Notes under the pieces: generated by a model | The model's database searches: none | The model's input: only the letters and a program-made list of their open reading frames with translations | What the model was told of the DNA's origin: nothing | Position numbers and translations under genes: made by a program | Shown: positions 22,311 through 32,249 of the stretch, one piece after another | How positions within the stretch are numbered: the first letter of the stretch is position 1 | How the letters are laid out: each line of letters opens with the position of its first letter | Source: Fragilariopsis cylindrus CCMP1102 | Lineage: Eukaryota; Bacillariophyta; Bacillariophyceae; Bacillariales; Bacillariaceae | Direction of reading: 5' to 3' | DNA: 64,000 bases | NCBI GenBank assembly: GCA_900095095.1 | Contig: FMBT01000333.1 | Span: 186,001 to 250,000 of the forward strand

Positions 22311-22902
22311 GTGAACTGTCTGGTAGCTCGAAAACTGGTAGCGCTGACAGCTATTATATACCGGTAGCGCGAAATCGGAGTAATTCAAAGAAAAATAATC
22401 GAATGGCGATAAGGTAAGCACTCTATAATTAAAAAACAACATGGCGATAAAGGTGAGCACTTTAATTAAAAAACAACAGCTTTTTTCCGAAAAAGAATGC
22501 GCTAATAAAACTGGTCAGCGTAAAATATAGGAATGAGAAGATTTGAAAGCATTTTTGCGAAAAAGAAAGAAAAACAATCACAAGCTTTATTGCGAAAAAG
22601 AAAGAACACTTACCGAACCGTACCGGCTACGCTAAAAAAAGTACAGTCAAATAATGCATAACTTTTTTATATACCAAATTCGAAATAAAAAGCACATAAT
22701 TTTCAATAGAACAAACAAGAAAAGGAAGAACAAGATAACTATTTTACAGATAAATAAAGCATCGATCATCAGAAACTCCCAACCAATTTCAGTTTCACAA
22801 CAAGAAGAAGAAGAAGAAGAAGAAGAAGAAGGAAAAGAAGGAGAAGGAAATATTGTATAACATCCAATTGTTTTTCAATCATCCAAAATCCCCCGACCAA
22901 CA
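22311..22902. other. intergenic and probable 5' leader of the DUF285 gene
   Basis: There is a short repeated phrase (ATGGCGATAA-GGTAAGC/GTGAGCACT...TTAATTAAAAAACAAC) at about 22402-22432 and 22441-22470, and two AAAAAGAAAGAA blocks. A GAA triplet run at 22803-22830 precedes the gene. The frame at 22654-22860 shows no domain. Confidence 0.45.
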
Positions 22903-24672
22903 ATGAGATTCTCCTCTGCATTAATTCCATTCCTCTCAAGCCTTCTGTTGACTTCGGTCACAATGGCCATGGAAGAACCCCATGACTCTGTCCTACATGA
23001 TGTAACAGCATCAATCCTTGAAGAATCAATCGAAGTCAAATACAAGAGCAAAAAGTCCCGTCTTGAGCCATTGAAGATTCAGAATAGCATTGATGGTCAT
23101 CCTAACAAAGCAAATGATGTAGACCTTGCTGATGATAAAGGTGATATCATGCAGAAGAAGGAACTGATTCATCATCTAGTAGACCATCAACAACATCAAG
23201 AAGGAAAATCATTGGAGGAATGCAATATTTCTGTTACTGTTACTACCACTACTACTGCTGCTGCTGCTACTACTGCTACTGCTACTTCTGATGATAATTC
23301 TTTAATGAAGAGGGAAATTTCTTTGGATAAAGAAAGTAATAAGAAGATGGACTATGGTCATCTAAATCGTGGTACCTGCTCGTCCCCTAATGATGCTTGT
23401 GTTCCTCAAAACAAAGCAATTGAAGAAAATGGTTACTTTTTTGAACCAGAAGATGCATCCTATGCATCCTATGCATCTAGTGGATATTGTGTTCCACGTT
23501 CTGTTCTAGAAGATATGAAATATTCCAATGTTGTTGGTAATACTTTGTCCCTCATTGATAAAGAAGAATTCAATAAGGAGGAAGAAATGACTGAATCCTA
23601 CTACCATAACCAGCCACAATATGATCAACAACACCGTCAACTTGATCCGTTGAATTGTAATTCTTTCTGTTATGGTGAACGTCAAGACGTTTCTAGTTAT
23701 GGGGGATCCTTCAATTCACTTACTAACTGTTACATAAATGGAGTTTGTAGAACAGATTATCCTGATATTAGTTGCTGGAATACGGCAAACATTACGGATA
23801 TGAAAGATGCGTTTTCCTTCCAATCTTTCAATGCTCCATTAGAGTGTTGGAATGTTGGTCAGGTTACATCAATGGATCGAATGTTTTTCTACGTATATTC
23901 TTTCAACCAACTCATTGACTCATGGGATGTCTCTCAGGTAGAGTATATGTCATATATGTTTGATAATGCATATCTTTTTAACCAACATATTGACTCATGG
24001 GATGTCTCTCAGGTAAAGAATATGGATGAAATGTTTTCTGAGGCACTTTCATTCAACAAACCTATTGACACATGGAATGTCTCTCAGGTAACGTATCTGG
24101 GAGGAATGTTTTATGATGCATCAAAATTCAACCAACCTATTGACTCTTGGGATGTATCTCAGGTAGAAACTATGAGATTTATGTTTAGTGGTGCAACTTC
24201 CTTCAACCAACCTATTGGTGATTGGAATACCTCACAAGTAAGGAAAATGGATTATATGTTTTATGATGCAACTTCTTTCGACCAGCCTCTTGACACATGG
24301 AATGTCTCTCAGGTAGAGGATATGAATGTTATGTTTTATGAGGCACGTTCTTTCAACCAATGTCTTTCCACATGGGCTGGAAAGACTTCTGATATTGTGA
24401 ATACAACCAGAATGTTGATTGCCACTCAGTGTCGTAATCGTAATCCAGATGCAACCATTGGACCATGGTGTCAAGACTATAGACTAGGATGCTTTGCTTC
24501 TGGTTTTGAGCCATCTCAGCAGCCATCTGTTCTCCCAAGCAACAAGCCAACTGATGTACCCACAAAGCCTCCAACGAATGCTCCCACAAATTCACCAACT
24601 ACAAAGAGTCAGAAGAAAAAGAGTTCCAAGAAAACAAAGAAACAAGTCAAGAAAAAATCCAAGAAATTGTAA
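22903..24672 (+). CDS. BspA-like surface protein with DUF285 repeats
   Basis: A 589-residue protein. The N-terminus MRFSSALIPFLSSLLLTSVTM is a signal peptide. A variable Glu/Lys- and Thr/Ala-rich region follows to about residue 260. From about residue 290 to 493 there are roughly eight tandem units of about 25 residues with the form SF-N-x-P-I-D-x-W-[ND]-V-S-Q-V-x-x-M-x-x-MF, the DUF285 / BspA leucine-rich-like repeat (Pfam family of mycoplasma and bacterial surface proteins, strongly expanded in diatoms). A short Pro/Ser/Thr linker (PSNKPTDVPTKPPTNAPT) and a Lys-rich tail end the protein. It is probably extracellular or wall-bound and used in binding; the ligand is unknown. The gene lies between the two copies of the 21.3/25.5 kb duplicated segment. 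Confidence 0.88.
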   Translation: MRFSSALIPFLSSLLLTSVTMAMEEPHDSVLHDVTASILEESIEVKYKSKKSRLEPLKIQNSIDGHPNKANDVDLADDKGDIMQKKELIHHLVDHQQHQEGKSLEECNISVTVTTTTTAAAATTATATSDDNSLMKREISLDKESNKKMDYGHLNRGTCSSPNDACVPQNKAIEENGYFFEPEDASYASYASSGYCVPRSVLEDMKYSNVVGNTLSLIDKEEFNKEEEMTESYYHNQPQYDQQHRQLDPLNCNSFCYGERQDVSSYGGSFNSLTNCYINGVCRTDYPDISCWNTANITDMKDAFSFQSFNAPLECWNVGQVTSMDRMFFYVYSFNQLIDSWDVSQVEYMSYMFDNAYLFNQHIDSWDVSQVKNMDEMFSEALSFNKPIDTWNVSQVTYLGGMFYDASKFNQPIDSWDVSQVETMRFMFSGATSFNQPIGDWNTSQVRKMDYMFYDATSFDQPLDTWNVSQVEDMNVMFYEARSFNQCLSTWAGKTSDIVNTTRMLIATQCRNRNPDATIGPWCQDYRLGCFASGFEPSQQPSVLPSNKPTDVPTKPPTNAPTNSPTTKSQKKKSSKKTKKQVKKKSKKL

Positions 24673-25181
24673 CATCTAACAACACAAAGAAATGAAATAT
24701 AAGTAGGAGAACATCGCAGTTCTTAACATCAACAACAAATACAAATAACAAAGACAAATTGAAAGTCAAATATTTTATGTAGAAGAACAGAGCTGAACAG
24801 AACAATACCAAAGAAACATCAACAATAATGATATCATATGTGAAGCATTGAAAGTGGTACAGAAACAGAGAACAGTGAAACAATATTGAGGAAAAAGGTG
24901 ACATACATGGGACAAAGAAGATACACTGGCTGTGTTGCCCAGCCCGTCCATTATGACGCAAAATAAAAACAAAATAAAAATAAATGATTACTATCAATGA
25001 TCAAAATTACATTCAGCATTGTAGTCTACTGTCTTCTTGTATTCTTGTATTGGTATTATGATGCTACGTGTACTACGTACTTCCGAGTCTAGTCTGTTGG
25101 TAACATTAGTTATACGGAGTATAATAGTAGTTTCGAAGTGTTCTTGTTTTCTACTCTTTTTTGACTGTAGGCATTGAACAT
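24673..25181. other. intergenic, no gene recognised
   Basis: The 3' flank of the DUF285 gene. Minus-strand frames of 65-116 codons have no domain. Nothing else is seen. Confidence 0.4.
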
Positions 25182-25514
25182 AAGTACGGTAAGCTTTTAG
25201 TTGTTAGTTACTGTACATTAATTAGTTTCAAAGTGTATTGTCGTTTCTTGCTTGCTTCCGTTTTGTTTGTTTTGATTTTTTTGCTTGATATTAAGTACGG
25301 TAAGCTTTTAGTCGTTAGTTACTGTATATTAATTAGTTTCAAAGTGTATTGTCGTTTCTTGCTTGCTTCCATTTTGTTTGTTTTGAATCTTTTGCTTGAT
25401 ATCAAGTACTGTAAGCTTTTGGTCATTAGTTACTGTACATTAATTAGTTTCAAAGTTTATTGTCGTTTCTTGCTTGCTTCCGTTTTGTTTGGTTTGATTT
25501 TTTTGCTTGCTACT
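25182..25514. repeat. tandem repeat, 111-bp unit, three copies
   Basis: AAGTACGGTAAGCTTTT (with ACT for ACG in copy 3) begins copies at 25182, 25293 and 25404. Each continues with GTTAGTTACTGTA, TTTCAAAGT and TCGTTTCTTGCTTGCTTCC. Because 111 is divisible by three, the array makes an artificial open frame (25161-25565). The last copy merges into the duplicated segment that follows. Confidence 0.92.
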
Positions 25515-26160
25515 ACCATCACATTAGTAGTAAGTTACTGGTACAGATTTACAATATTAAAATGATTTCATTGACGTTGAGATCGTTTTACTGTACTCTA
25601 GATAGATATTTTGACACGTTTGAGCTGTTCCTGATCGCGCACTCGATGTTACAAGATACAGTACAAATAATACAGTAGGAGGACTACTGTACTTCCTCCG
25701 TGCACCGGAACGTGTCGCGCGGGCTATCGGTTGAGGTCAATCTTGATTTTTTAACGTGCATTTCACACATGCTAATTTAGTCTATCAGGTTGCCTATTTT
25801 ATATGCTAGAGTAAAACTTTAGGATGTTGATATATGAAATCTGCGTAGAATAATAGTTTAGATGGAACCTTCAAATTTTGAAAGATATCCTTTATTGATA
25901 GAGTTATAGACAATTGAATGATGTATAGTTTTACTAGTATTTGCTAGTTATTTTTTGGGCATGATCTAGTTTTTTGAATGTTAGCGTGCTTTAGCGTGTG
26001 TAATTTTCAAACGATAGCCCGCGCGACACTTTCAGGTGCACGGAGGAAGTAGTGTGAAGTACTAGTATATGTTGTACTAGAAGGTGATATGTCGTGAGTG
26101 AACTACGACGCACGACTGACTCGAAGGAATAATCGCTTCATTTCCTTTGTTTTTTTCTTG
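25480..26160. repeat. segmental duplicate (copy carrying an insertion)
   Basis: The second copy of the segment at 21240-21640. The left part (to 25691) and right part (from 26050) together match that copy; the 358-bp inverted-repeat element lies between them. The duplication brackets the DUF285 gene in direct orientation. Confidence 0.85.
25692..26049. mobile_element. TA-flanked inverted-repeat element (MITE), 358 bp, with paralogous empty site
   Basis: The ends are CTTCCTCCGTGCACC and GGTGCACGGAGGAAG, perfect inverted repeats. Inverted similarity extends further (GTGTCGCGCGGGCTATCG against CGATAGCCCGCGCGACAC). TA flanks both sides (25690-25691, 26050-26051). The paralogous segment at 21491-21515 has the same flanks with one TA and no insert, which fixes the boundaries and the TA duplication. 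There is no open frame of note. It shares its CTTCCTCC tips and GCGCG core with the element at 17096. Confidence 0.9.
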
Positions 26161-26393
26161 TTTCGCGACGAACGCAGTGAGGAGGAAGTAAGTGAATAAG
26201 CATCATACAGTTAGTACACTACTTGTAAGCTGGTATTATTTATTTAGTTGTGGTTGTGGCTCTATTGCAGAAATATTATGTTATAAAAATAGAAAAAACA
26301 GAGTCCACTTTAAGGATTAGTTGGTTCAGCTAGGTTCATTGACTTCACTCACACGATCACTACCCATAGCCACCACCACCATCAAATTCAATA

Positions 26394-27788
26394 TTAATCG
26401 GCCAATAACGCATCGATACTATCAGTTGCAGCTGGTTCTACTTTGGACGATGAGCCCTTCTTCTTTTGTTGCTTTTGCTTTTGGTCTTGCTCTTCTTCTT
26501 CTTCTTCTTCATGATCTAACATATCACCCTTCTTTTGCGCATTTTTCGATACCATTGATGCATATATACCATTCTTATTTACTAATTCATCATGAGTACC
26601 TTGTTCTAGCACCTGACCTTTATCGATGACACAAATAGAATCAGCATTCTTTACGGTTGATAACCGATGTGCAACCATTACAACCGTTGCATTACTTTCT
26701 TTAATTAAATTAGATAATGCATTGTGGACCGCCTCCTGTGAATTTTCATCCAAGGCGGAGGTTGCCTCATCCAATAAAATGATTTTCGGTTTCCGTAAAA
26801 ATACACGTGCAATGGCAATACGTTGTCGTTGTCCACCGGAGATACGATTTCCACGTTCACCAATACGTGTTTGATACCCATCCTTCATTTCACATATAAA
26901 TTCATGTGCGTAGGCATTTTTAGCAGCCTCGACCACATCCTCGAATTTATATTCACCGTTGTCTTTATTTAATCCGTACGCGATATTTTCTTCGACTGTC
27001 AATGCAAATAATTCCGTCTCTTTTTTTGTGTATATATGTAAGTGTGTATGGATGGATGGTTGGATGGATGGATGGGTGTTTGTGTAGAACAATTAATCCG
27101 CACGAATTGATAATGGTAGAGACAAAACAAAAAAGGAAATTAAAATATATATATATATGGTAGAAACGAGATTGTTGTAAGGAAAAATGGATCGCAATTA
27201 TTAACGTTATGGTACATCAAAAACATATACACTTCGAAATACACACAACGTAACAACGTAACGATATAACGCAACAGAACACAGCACAACACAACATAAC
27301 ATATACCAGAACGTAAATAATCTTAACAACATACAGTACGTACCTTGTGTCACAACACCAAACAATCGTCGTAATTGATGAACCTTCATGGAGGGGTATG
27401 GTTTCCCATCTAACAAAATACAACCCTGTTTGGGATCATAAAATCGCAACAAAAGTTGTATGATAGTACTTTTACCACCCCCACTTCGTCCCACCAAGGC
27501 AATTGTTTTTCCGGCTGGAATTGTTAATGAAAAATCTTCTAATACAATATTATCGGGTCTCATCTGATAATAAAAGGATATATTTTGTATTTCAATTTGA
27601 CCACCACCACCATCACTACCCATACTAAGCGTAGTTGGATCAATATCATTCCCTTTGGAGGGATCAATATCAGGTATTGAATCAAATAAACTAAATACCT
27701 TTTCGGCACCAGCCGCCGACCGTGTCTGTATAATGAAGAAATAGAGAAAAAAGAGAATAAATATGAAACATTATGATGTGAGGTGTAG

Positions 27789-27821
<33 letters not shown>

Positions 27822-30370
27822 TAGCGTTGTTGTACCCCTTTTAGTTTTTTATAACTTACAAAGGATGTAATTAATCCTTGTAAATTTTGATAGGAATTAT
27901 TCATCATATTCCAAAATAATTGATATGTCACAAGATCACCAACGGACATTTCACCACGATACACTAACAGACCACCAAAATATAATATTAATACCCCGGT
28001 ACCTAAATCTAAATATCCCGTCAAGGCGGATGTGATACCATTCCCCCACGCATCACGGATACCACAATTCAATGCCATTTGATTGGTCGATGAATATTTC
28101 TCCATCACAGATTCTTCACATCCAAATGCTTTGACTGTACGGATGTGCATTAAGGCCTGTGAGGCAATTGAATTCCCTTCGGCCCAATACGATAACATTT
28201 CACGTGCTAATCCTTTGGACCAGATTGCATATTGTTCCCAACAATAACTGATTGGACCGATACAAACAAATGCTAACATCGATAATTTATAGGATTTCAA
28301 AAAACACATTATTAATCCACCCACAAGAATTAATAAATTACTTAACAAACTTGACAATGAGGATTGAATGGGTGACATCATTAAATCTAAATCATTTGTT
28401 AATCGTGATAATAATCTACCTGATTCTGTACCATCATAATAGGCAACATCTTGTATTAATATTTTTTCAAATAGAATGTTTCGTATTGTAAATTTCAATC
28501 GTCGTGATATTAATGTAAATATTGCAGAATACAATGTTGATATTGCACCCTGAAGTAACATAACAAATAAATATATCATTATATAATGTATAAAACCTTT
28601 TTTGTCATACTGATGTTGATTATCATTATTATTATTATTATCAGTAACAGTATTATTAGTCGGTATGACTTTATCAATAATTTTACCTTGAAAATGTGGC
28701 AACAATAATTTCGAGATACACGATAATCCTAATAATATAAAACTGGTGACGAGCCATGGCCATTCCGACTTGCCAGCCACCTGTATCGAACGTTTGATAT
28801 AATCACTGGTCGTCAATGATTTTTCGGTCCGTACACCTGAATCACCCCGCAATACATTCTCACCCACAATAGCTGCATCATTCCGTCTCGAACAGGGTAT
28901 ACAAATATCAAAATCACACAATGCACATCGATAACAAGAAGCACTAGCAGCACTAGCAGCAGGTGTAGCACTAGCAGCAGCAGTAGCAGCAGCAGTACCA
29001 CTGGCAGCATTATTATTATTGGTATTGCTAGTTGTTGCTGTATTGGTTCTTGTGGTAGTATTCGTACTGATACGTTGTTGACATAAATCACACCAATGCA
29101 TGGACATATTCCGATGATTTGTTTCTAAATACAATGGATGACGATGTATTTCCGATGGTAGGAACAATAATTCTCCTTGTTGTTGATTTCTTGTTAATTC
29201 CACAACTAATGTTTGTACTATATAGGCTTCTATATTAATCCATAATATCGTCGAACACAGTAATATTGTTTTTATCATTATCAACCAATGATAATAGTAA
29301 TTATTATTATTATGATTATTACTAGACAACAATGATCGACTACTCCTGCTGCTACCACTATCAGCGTTGTTGTTGTTGTTGTGTTCTTCGAATGTAGCGT
29401 TATGTTCTTCTGTGAATGTAGCAACTCGTAAACCAGCATATACTTGATAAAATGTACAACTCACAAAGACTAATAATAAAATGGTCTTTCGAATTCGTTT
29501 CGAATTCCAAAAAGGAGTGGATGATGATGATGTTGCTGTTGCTGTTGCTGCTGCTGCAGATGACGGCGACGACGACGACGAGGATGATGAATCTTGGTGT
29601 TGTTGGTAATTATCATTGAGGATTGTGGTTGTTGTTGTTGTTCCTTCGTTGTCATTGTCATCCGGAAAAAGAGGGGAAGGAGAAGGAGTTGAAGTTGGAG
29701 AAGAAGTTGTAACAGGAAGGCAACCAACAACAATACTATTATCGTCGTCGTTGGTAGGAGTAGTGTCGTCATTGTCAGCACTACATTCTAAAAGAGGTTC
29801 CATTAAACTATTATCACTTCTTGTCCTATTCTCCGACGAAGTCGATGTCGAAGTCGAAGTTGAAGTCGAAGTTGGTGTAGTTGATGTCCTCATTATTGTT
29901 GTTGTTGTTGTTTCCTTTCCGAATTTGATTCCCAACCAAAGCAGTAGCAATGTGAACAAGCATCTCACTACAGCTAAGACCACAAAATCACCTAAATGAT
30001 CAGTAATATCAGTATCAGTATCAGTATTGTTATTGTTGGCGGTGAAATGGAAAATCTTCAACAAAAAAGAGACAATTGATTCCTTAACACAGTGAAATCT
30101 AGTAGCTGCTTGTTCATGTTGTTGTTCAAATTCATCAATCGATTCTTCATTTAATTCATTACTCGTATAACATGAGATCCATACTACTGATAGAGCTGAT
30201 CCAATATCCAGCAAAAAAAGAAAGGCTAACAAGCTACCAAAGAAACGACAAACCTTCGAACGTAATTCTGTTTCGGTGCGTGCTTCCGCATTGATGAATC
30301 CTGCTAAGGAAGCACCAAATGCTGCTCGGCGGTGATGATGAAATCTTCTTCCTCCTCCTCCTGGTGGCAT
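26394..30370 (-). CDS. ABCB-type half ABC transporter with zinc-finger insert, three exons
   Basis: Exons are 30370-27860, 27725-27344 and 27019-26394 (1172 residues). Introns start GTAAGT and GTACGT and end CAG and AAG; the joins give ITSF-TRSAAGAEKVF and VVTQ-ETELFALTVEENI, the expected Q-loop. The N-terminal third has extra membrane segments and low-complexity loops. At about residues 422-493 there are Cys pairs, MHWCDLCQQ and CYRCALCDFDICIPC, a ZZ- or DC1-like zinc finger. The transmembrane domain starts near 538 (WLVTSFILLGLSCISKLLLP). Nucleotide-binding motifs are Walker A GRSGGGKST (about 910), signature ISGGQRQR, Walker B IILLDEATSALD and H-loop VAHRLST. A Glu/Lys/Gln-rich tail follows. 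It is a half transporter, so it should dimerise. The domain order resembles TAP-like/ABCB exporters; the substrate is unknown. Confidence 0.93.
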
Positions 30371-30839
30371 TATTTTATGATTGATTGATATTTATAAATA
30401 TTCCCCTTCTATCTTTTCTTTTCTATATATTGATCCGTGATATTTGATGATATTTGATGATATTATATTAGTACCGTATTGCTTGTATTGCATGATTCCG
30501 TCGTAATGATAGAGTTATTTGGATTTATTTATTTTGTTGTACTGTATCGAGGCAGTAGTATATATTCTTTGTTTTTGATGCGCAAACGATACCGGTAACT
30601 TAATATCCTATCTTCCGTGCGTTATAGCGCGCGTTAAATATTATCGCGCTTAATCCGATGGTGCTTATCCGATGGTGCTTGCTTCCTGTGACTCACTATA
30701 GAATTTGATTTATATATCGACAACACATCGTCGAAATAAGCAACAGCACAACATTCACAACACAACAACAACACATCACGTACTGTATCCACTTGTTAAA
30801 TTAAACTGCTATCTGCTTTGTACTGTATTAACATAAATA
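30371..30839. other. divergent promoter region
   Basis: It lies between the starts of the minus-strand transporter gene and the plus-strand ADP-ribosylglycohydrolase-family gene, so both promoters probably sit here. TGATATTTGATGATATTTGA repeats at 30438-30465 and a GCGCG word near 30635 are visible. No gene is seen. Confidence 0.5.
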
Positions 30840-32249
30840 ATGCAACGACGGGGAATGAATTCAATACCTACCAATCAGAGACTACTAGTATCATCAAGTA
30901 TGAAATTCATCCCAGCCATTGCAATTACATTTCTATCATTTTCAACGACAGCAACAGCAACAGCGACGTCCGCATCATCATCATCTTCTTTTTCGGAGGA
31001 GAAACAGGCAGTAATAGTAGTACGAGCCGATCGGATTCGTGGTGTCTATTTTGGTGCACTAGTGGCCGATGCCTTATGTCTGGGATCTCATTATGAATAC
31101 GATGCACTTAAGATCCGCAAGGCCTACAATGGAACAACCATAGAAAGATATATGGGTCCAGGTGAACACATGGGTGGATCAACTCATGGGATTGGTTGGG
31201 GAGAACGGAATTACCATCCCGGAACTAAGGCCGGTGATCAGACTGATTACGGGGAATACAATGTATTAGTACTCGAACAATTGGCGAAATTGGCGACTGC
31301 GACTCATGATCCCATGGATTCGGATTCGCCAGCAGCGGAAACAACAACAACCCCCCAGCCCTTTACCATAGAGGCCTTCATCCCCACCTGGATTGCACGA
31401 TTGTCGTCGGGATGGAAGCAATGGGTCTGTACACAGACCAAACAAACCTACCAACAAATTCAGGAGGGTGTCAGCACATCTAAATTAGGAGGAAACTCCA
31501 ATGCGATGGCTCTCCGGTACGCCGCTATGTTCGGATATGTAGGAGATAATGAAGATACTCTGGTAGACTACGCACTCAAAACTATGTTCACCCATCGGGA
31601 AAAGACTGCATTGTTGGGCAATGAATTCTTTGCACGAGTGGTGTACCGTCTTGTCCATCGTAGTAGTAGTGGTGATAATAATAGTAGTACAATGACACCA
31701 CGAGAGGCTATTGATTCGGTGGTGACAGATATGAATAATGGTTGGATCACCCAAAAGGTCAATCAAGCCATCGAAAAGTATGAAGAGGCTATCGATCTAA
31801 ATGGTAGTAGTCCTCTCGGAAAAGAAGATTTTGTCGACGATCTAGCATTGACCAGCATGGCACGACTATGGGATGTTGGAAAGAGTGAACCAATCAAGGT
31901 CGGGAAGGCAAGTCCGACCGAGGGTACCTTGCCTGGTTCTATTTACTTCATTCTCAAATACCAAGACAATTTCGTGGACGCCGTGAAGGCCAATGCCATG
32001 GTGGGTGGTGATAATGCGAGTCGTGCTATTGCAATTGGGATGGTATTAGGTGCCTATCACGGAATCGATGGTGCCTTGCACGATCATCCATCCCTCCGAG
32101 ATGGATTAAACCACTGGAATGATAGCGAGGAACTTTTGAGTAAATTGCCGTTACTTCGAATAGGAGAAGATAATGACAACAAAAACAACAACAACAACAA
32201 CAACAACTATGGCAATGACAATACTGAATCCAAACACGAAGAACTGTAG
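30840..32249 (+). CDS. ADP-ribosylglycohydrolase-family protein, secreted, altered metal-site loops
   Basis: A 469-residue frame; the Met at 30900 (MKFIPAIAITFLSF) begins a better signal peptide and may be the real start. The family is shown by RIRGVYFGALVADALCLGSH near the N-terminus, the GDQTDYGEYNVLVLEQL block, KLGGNSNAMALRYAA and the C-terminal GGDNASRAIAIGMVLGAYHG. In active family members the two metal loops usually read T-D-D-T and G-G-D-T-D-T. Here they read T-D-Y-G and G-G-D-N-A-S, so one Asp of each loop remains and its partner is lost. Catalysis may be weakened or changed, as in the crystallin-like branch of the family. A poly-Asn/Lys tail ends the protein. Family assignment is firm; activity is not. 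Confidence 0.87.
   Translation: MQRRGMNSIPTNQRLLVSSSMKFIPAIAITFLSFSTTATATATSASSSSSFSEEKQAVIVVRADRIRGVYFGALVADALCLGSHYEYDALKIRKAYNGTTIERYMGPGEHMGGSTHGIGWGERNYHPGTKAGDQTDYGEYNVLVLEQLAKLATATHDPMDSDSPAAETTTTPQPFTIEAFIPTWIARLSSGWKQWVCTQTKQTYQQIQEGVSTSKLGGNSNAMALRYAAMFGYVGDNEDTLVDYALKTMFTHREKTALLGNEFFARVVYRLVHRSSSGDNNSSTMTPREAIDSVVTDMNNGWITQKVNQAIEKYEEAIDLNGSSPLGKEDFVDDLALTSMARLWDVGKSEPIKVGKASPTEGTLPGSIYFILKYQDNFVDAVKANAMVGGDNASRAIAIGMVLGAYHGIDGALHDHPSLRDGLNHWNDSEELLSKLPLLRIGEDNDNKNNNNNNNNYGNDNTESKHEEL

Noticed and set aside
25161-25565. A 134-codon membrane-like protein frame
   Set aside because: It is created by a 111-bp tandem repeat whose unit length is a multiple of three; no start context or domain.
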